64,000 nucleotides of DNA from contig NZ_CP109009.1 of assembly GCF_036226685.1 (NCBI RefSeq), positions 4,526,001-4,590,000 on the forward strand. Direction: 5' to 3'. The DNA comes from Streptomyces sp. NBC_00690 (lineage in GTDB: Bacteria > Actinomycetota > Actinomycetes > Streptomycetales > Streptomycetaceae). Below the pieces are notes generated by a model, which saw only the letters and a program-made list of their open reading frames with translations, was not told where the DNA came from and ran no database searches. Below, piece after piece: positions 62,322-64,000 of this stretch (its first letter is position 1; every line of letters starts with the position of its first letter). A program made the translations under genes and the position numbers.

Positions 62322-64000
62322 ATGTCTGGATCGAACTTCAAGGGCACGGAAGGCAGCGACCCCGTCCTACCCGGTAGTCGCCCCAGCGCCGCGCACACCC
62401 TTCCCGTTGGCGCGATCGTCCCCGACCCCGACCGCTACCTCCACCTCCTCTGGGGCAAGTCCGAGGAGAAGGCCGGGGGGACGGCCAATCCTCTGCTGTC
62501 GCACCTTCTTGACACCGCTGCCGTTGCCGAACAGCTCTGGGACACCTATCTCGCCCCCGCCACCCGGCGCATGCTCGATCACACCGCGAGCGGCGGCGGG
62601 AAGGGCAGTGGACGGGCGTTCTTCAGTTGGCTCTGCGGGGTTCATGACATCGGTAAGGCCACTCCCGCGTTCCAGCGACTGTGGCCCAAGGGCGCGCAGG
62701 CTGTTCGGGCTGCGGGGCTCCAGTGGAACAGGCATGTGGTCGACAGCAGCCGCTGGCGACACGACCGGGCCGGAGCACATCTGTTGTGGCGGCTGTTGCC
62801 CGTCGGTGGGTGGCAGGAGGAGCACATCGAGTGGGTGTGGCCGCTCGTCGCAGGACATCACGGCGCGTTCCCCGGGCTGCACGCCACCAAGCCGAACTCC
62901 CGCGACCTCGTGGGGCGCGATCCCTGGCCCGCGGTGCAGTCCGCGTTACTACGGCACTTCACCGAGCAGTTGGGGTTCCAGGATCTCGCCGCGGTGCAAC
63001 CGCAGCACATGCCATCACGTGCCGATCAGCTCCACCTCAGCGGCCTGATCGTCATGGCCGATTGGATCGCCAGCGACGAACACCACTTCCAGGGCGTTGA
63101 CGACTTTGAGCGCCTGACCTTTGACCATGCGCGGCAGCGAGCGGCCGATGCCTGGAAGTCGTTGCGCCTGTCCGGTGGCTGGGGCCAACTCACCCTTCCC
63201 GGGCCCGAGGTGTTTGCCGAACGGTTCGGCCATGGTGCCCGACCGTCGCAGATCCTCGTCATGGATGCGGCCCGTCGTATGGAGGCTCCGGGGCTGCTGA
63301 TCGTTGAGGCGCCCATGGGGGAGGGCAAGACGAAGGCGGCGCTGATGGCCGCCGAGATCCTCGCCGCCAGGTTCGGCGCTGACGGCGTCTTTGTCGGGAT
63401 GCCCACCCAGGCCACCAGCGACCCGATGTTCAGCAACGTACGCGCCTGGACCAGGGCCATCGACGCCGATCTCGCCGACCGGGTTGCGCTGCTGCACGGC
63501 AAGCGGATGTTCAACAAGGAGTGGCGCGAGCTGTTGGAGGGCGCTTCGGGCGACCCGGACGCCCGTTTCGGGGTCGACGAGTACGGCGACTGTCATGACG
63601 ACGACCCGGACGGCCGCACCCCGACGGCCGAGGGATGTCCCCGGCCACGCGGTCCTGCCGAGTGGTTCCTCGGGGCCAAACGCGGACTGCTCTGCCCCTT
63701 CGTCGTGGGCACCATCGACCAGTTGCTGTTCGCCGCCACCCGCACCAAGCATGTGATGCTGCGCATGGCCGGACTGGCCGGCAAGGTCGTCGTCCTGGAC
63801 GAGGTCCATGCCGCCGATGTCTATATGTCCCAGTTCCTCAGGGAGGGGCTGCGGTGGCTCGGGCAGGCCGGCACCCCCGTCGTCCTGCTGTCGGCGACCC
63901 TCCCGCCTGCGCAGCGCCGTGAGCTCGTCGACGCCTATCTCGCCGGGGCGTCGACCCGCGAGGAGTTCACCGCCGAGGCTCTGCCCGACCCGCTCGGCTA
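62322..64000 (+). CDS. cas3: CRISPR-associated nuclease/helicase Cas3, type I-E (cut by window end)
   Basis: The ATG at 62322 follows AAGGGGGCGA, and the frame stays open to the window end (559 codons). The HD nuclease part shows LLSHLLDTAAVAEQLW, CGVHDIGKATPAFQ and VAGHHGAFPG. The helicase part shows EAPMGEGKTKAAL (Walker A), VVVLDEVHAADVYMSQF (DExH box) and LLSATLPP (motif III). Codon 209 is TTA (62946-62948), so translation may depend on bldA. Cas3 degrades DNA marked by Cascade; the remaining cas genes should follow beyond the window. Confidence 0.93.
   Translation, partial: MSGSNFKGTEGSDPVLPGSRPSAAHTLPVGAIVPDPDRYLHLLWGKSEEKAGGTANPLLSHLLDTAAVAEQLWDTYLAPATRRMLDHTASGGGKGSGRAFFSWLCGVHDIGKATPAFQRLWPKGAQAVRAAGLQWNRHVVDSSRWRHDRAGAHLLWRLLPVGGWQEEHIEWVWPLVAGHHGAFPGLHATKPNSRDLVGRDPWPAVQSALLRHFTEQLGFQDLAAVQPQHMPSRADQLHLSGLIVMADWIASDEHHFQGVDDFERLTFDHARQRAADAWKSLRLSGGWGQLTLPGPEVFAERFGHGARPSQILVMDAARRMEAPGLLIVEAPMGEGKTKAALMAAEILAARFGADGVFVGMPTQATSDPMFSNVRAWTRAIDADLADRVALLHGKRMFNKEWRELLEGASGDPDARFGVDEYGDCHDDDPDGRTPTAEGCPRPRGPAEWFLGAKRGLLCPFVVGTIDQLLFAATRTKHVMLRMAGLAGKVVVLDEVHAADVYMSQFLREGLRWLGQAGTPVVLLSATLPPAQRRELVDAYLAGASTREEFTAEALPDPLG

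Overview
The window is high-GC DNA with dense, short-spaced genes, strong GC bias at third codon positions, GTG/TTG starts and several in-frame TTA codons. Together with SARP, PucR, WYL, XRE/TPR and DUF397 families, this points to a Streptomyces (or close relative) chromosome, probably an accessory arm region. No rRNA, tRNA or transposase was seen.

Layout. 1-10.6 kb: small housekeeping and orphan genes (DUF7144 and ASCH-like proteins, two GNAT acetyltransferases, a frameshifted DJ-1/PfpI gene, pterin dehydratase, a PEP mutase-like enzyme). Among them is a tightly overlapping operon ending in a protein-isoaspartate-methyltransferase (PIMT)-like gene, behind an XRE/TPR regulator. 10.6-20.3 kb: a secreted alpha/beta hydrolase, then a YqiJ / flotillin / DUF3686 AAA-ATPase membrane module. 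20.6-26.1 kb: a PucR regulator and a candidate RiPP (ribosomally made, modified peptide) locus that matches no class I know. It has a 57-residue peptide with four K-(S/A)-G-C-(V/I)-S repeats behind a consensus promoter, an attenuator-like hairpin, a PaaK/CapK-like adenylating enzyme, a GRDP-like protein and an MFS exporter. 26-31 kb: a DUF1963-like protein, an epoxide-hydrolase-like enzyme facing a WYL regulator, a secreted W-repeat protein and a small Cys-rich protein. 31.3-36.1 kb: a graspetide locus of the imiditide type (precursor, ATP-grasp ester ligase, PIMT-like methyltransferase with 8-nt and 4-nt overlaps), divergent from an XRE/TPR regulator and a GT2 glycosyltransferase. 36.3-49 kb: a secreted FG-GAP protein, a large SARP with a TTA codon facing two imine-reductase-like genes across three 11-bp direct repeats, an MMPL exporter, and a methyltransferase / PLP enzyme / ATP-grasp operon. 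49-54 kb: an ECF sigma factor, a His-rich membrane protein and a ferric-reductase-like protein. 54-61 kb: TetR/MFS pairs and a CYP102-type self-sufficient P450 with a divergent TetR. 61.8-64 kb: a short type I-E CRISPR array read on the minus strand and a divergent cas3 cut by the window end.

How they work together. Three peptide or amino-acid ligase systems lie within 30 kb (the KSGC locus, the graspetide locus, and the PLP/ATP-grasp operon). In-frame TTA codons occur in the graspetide-linked XRE regulator, the SARP, the first gene of the PIMT-like operon and cas3, so bldA could tie several of these loci to development. Functions come from reading motifs in the translations and from family knowledge; no database search was run.
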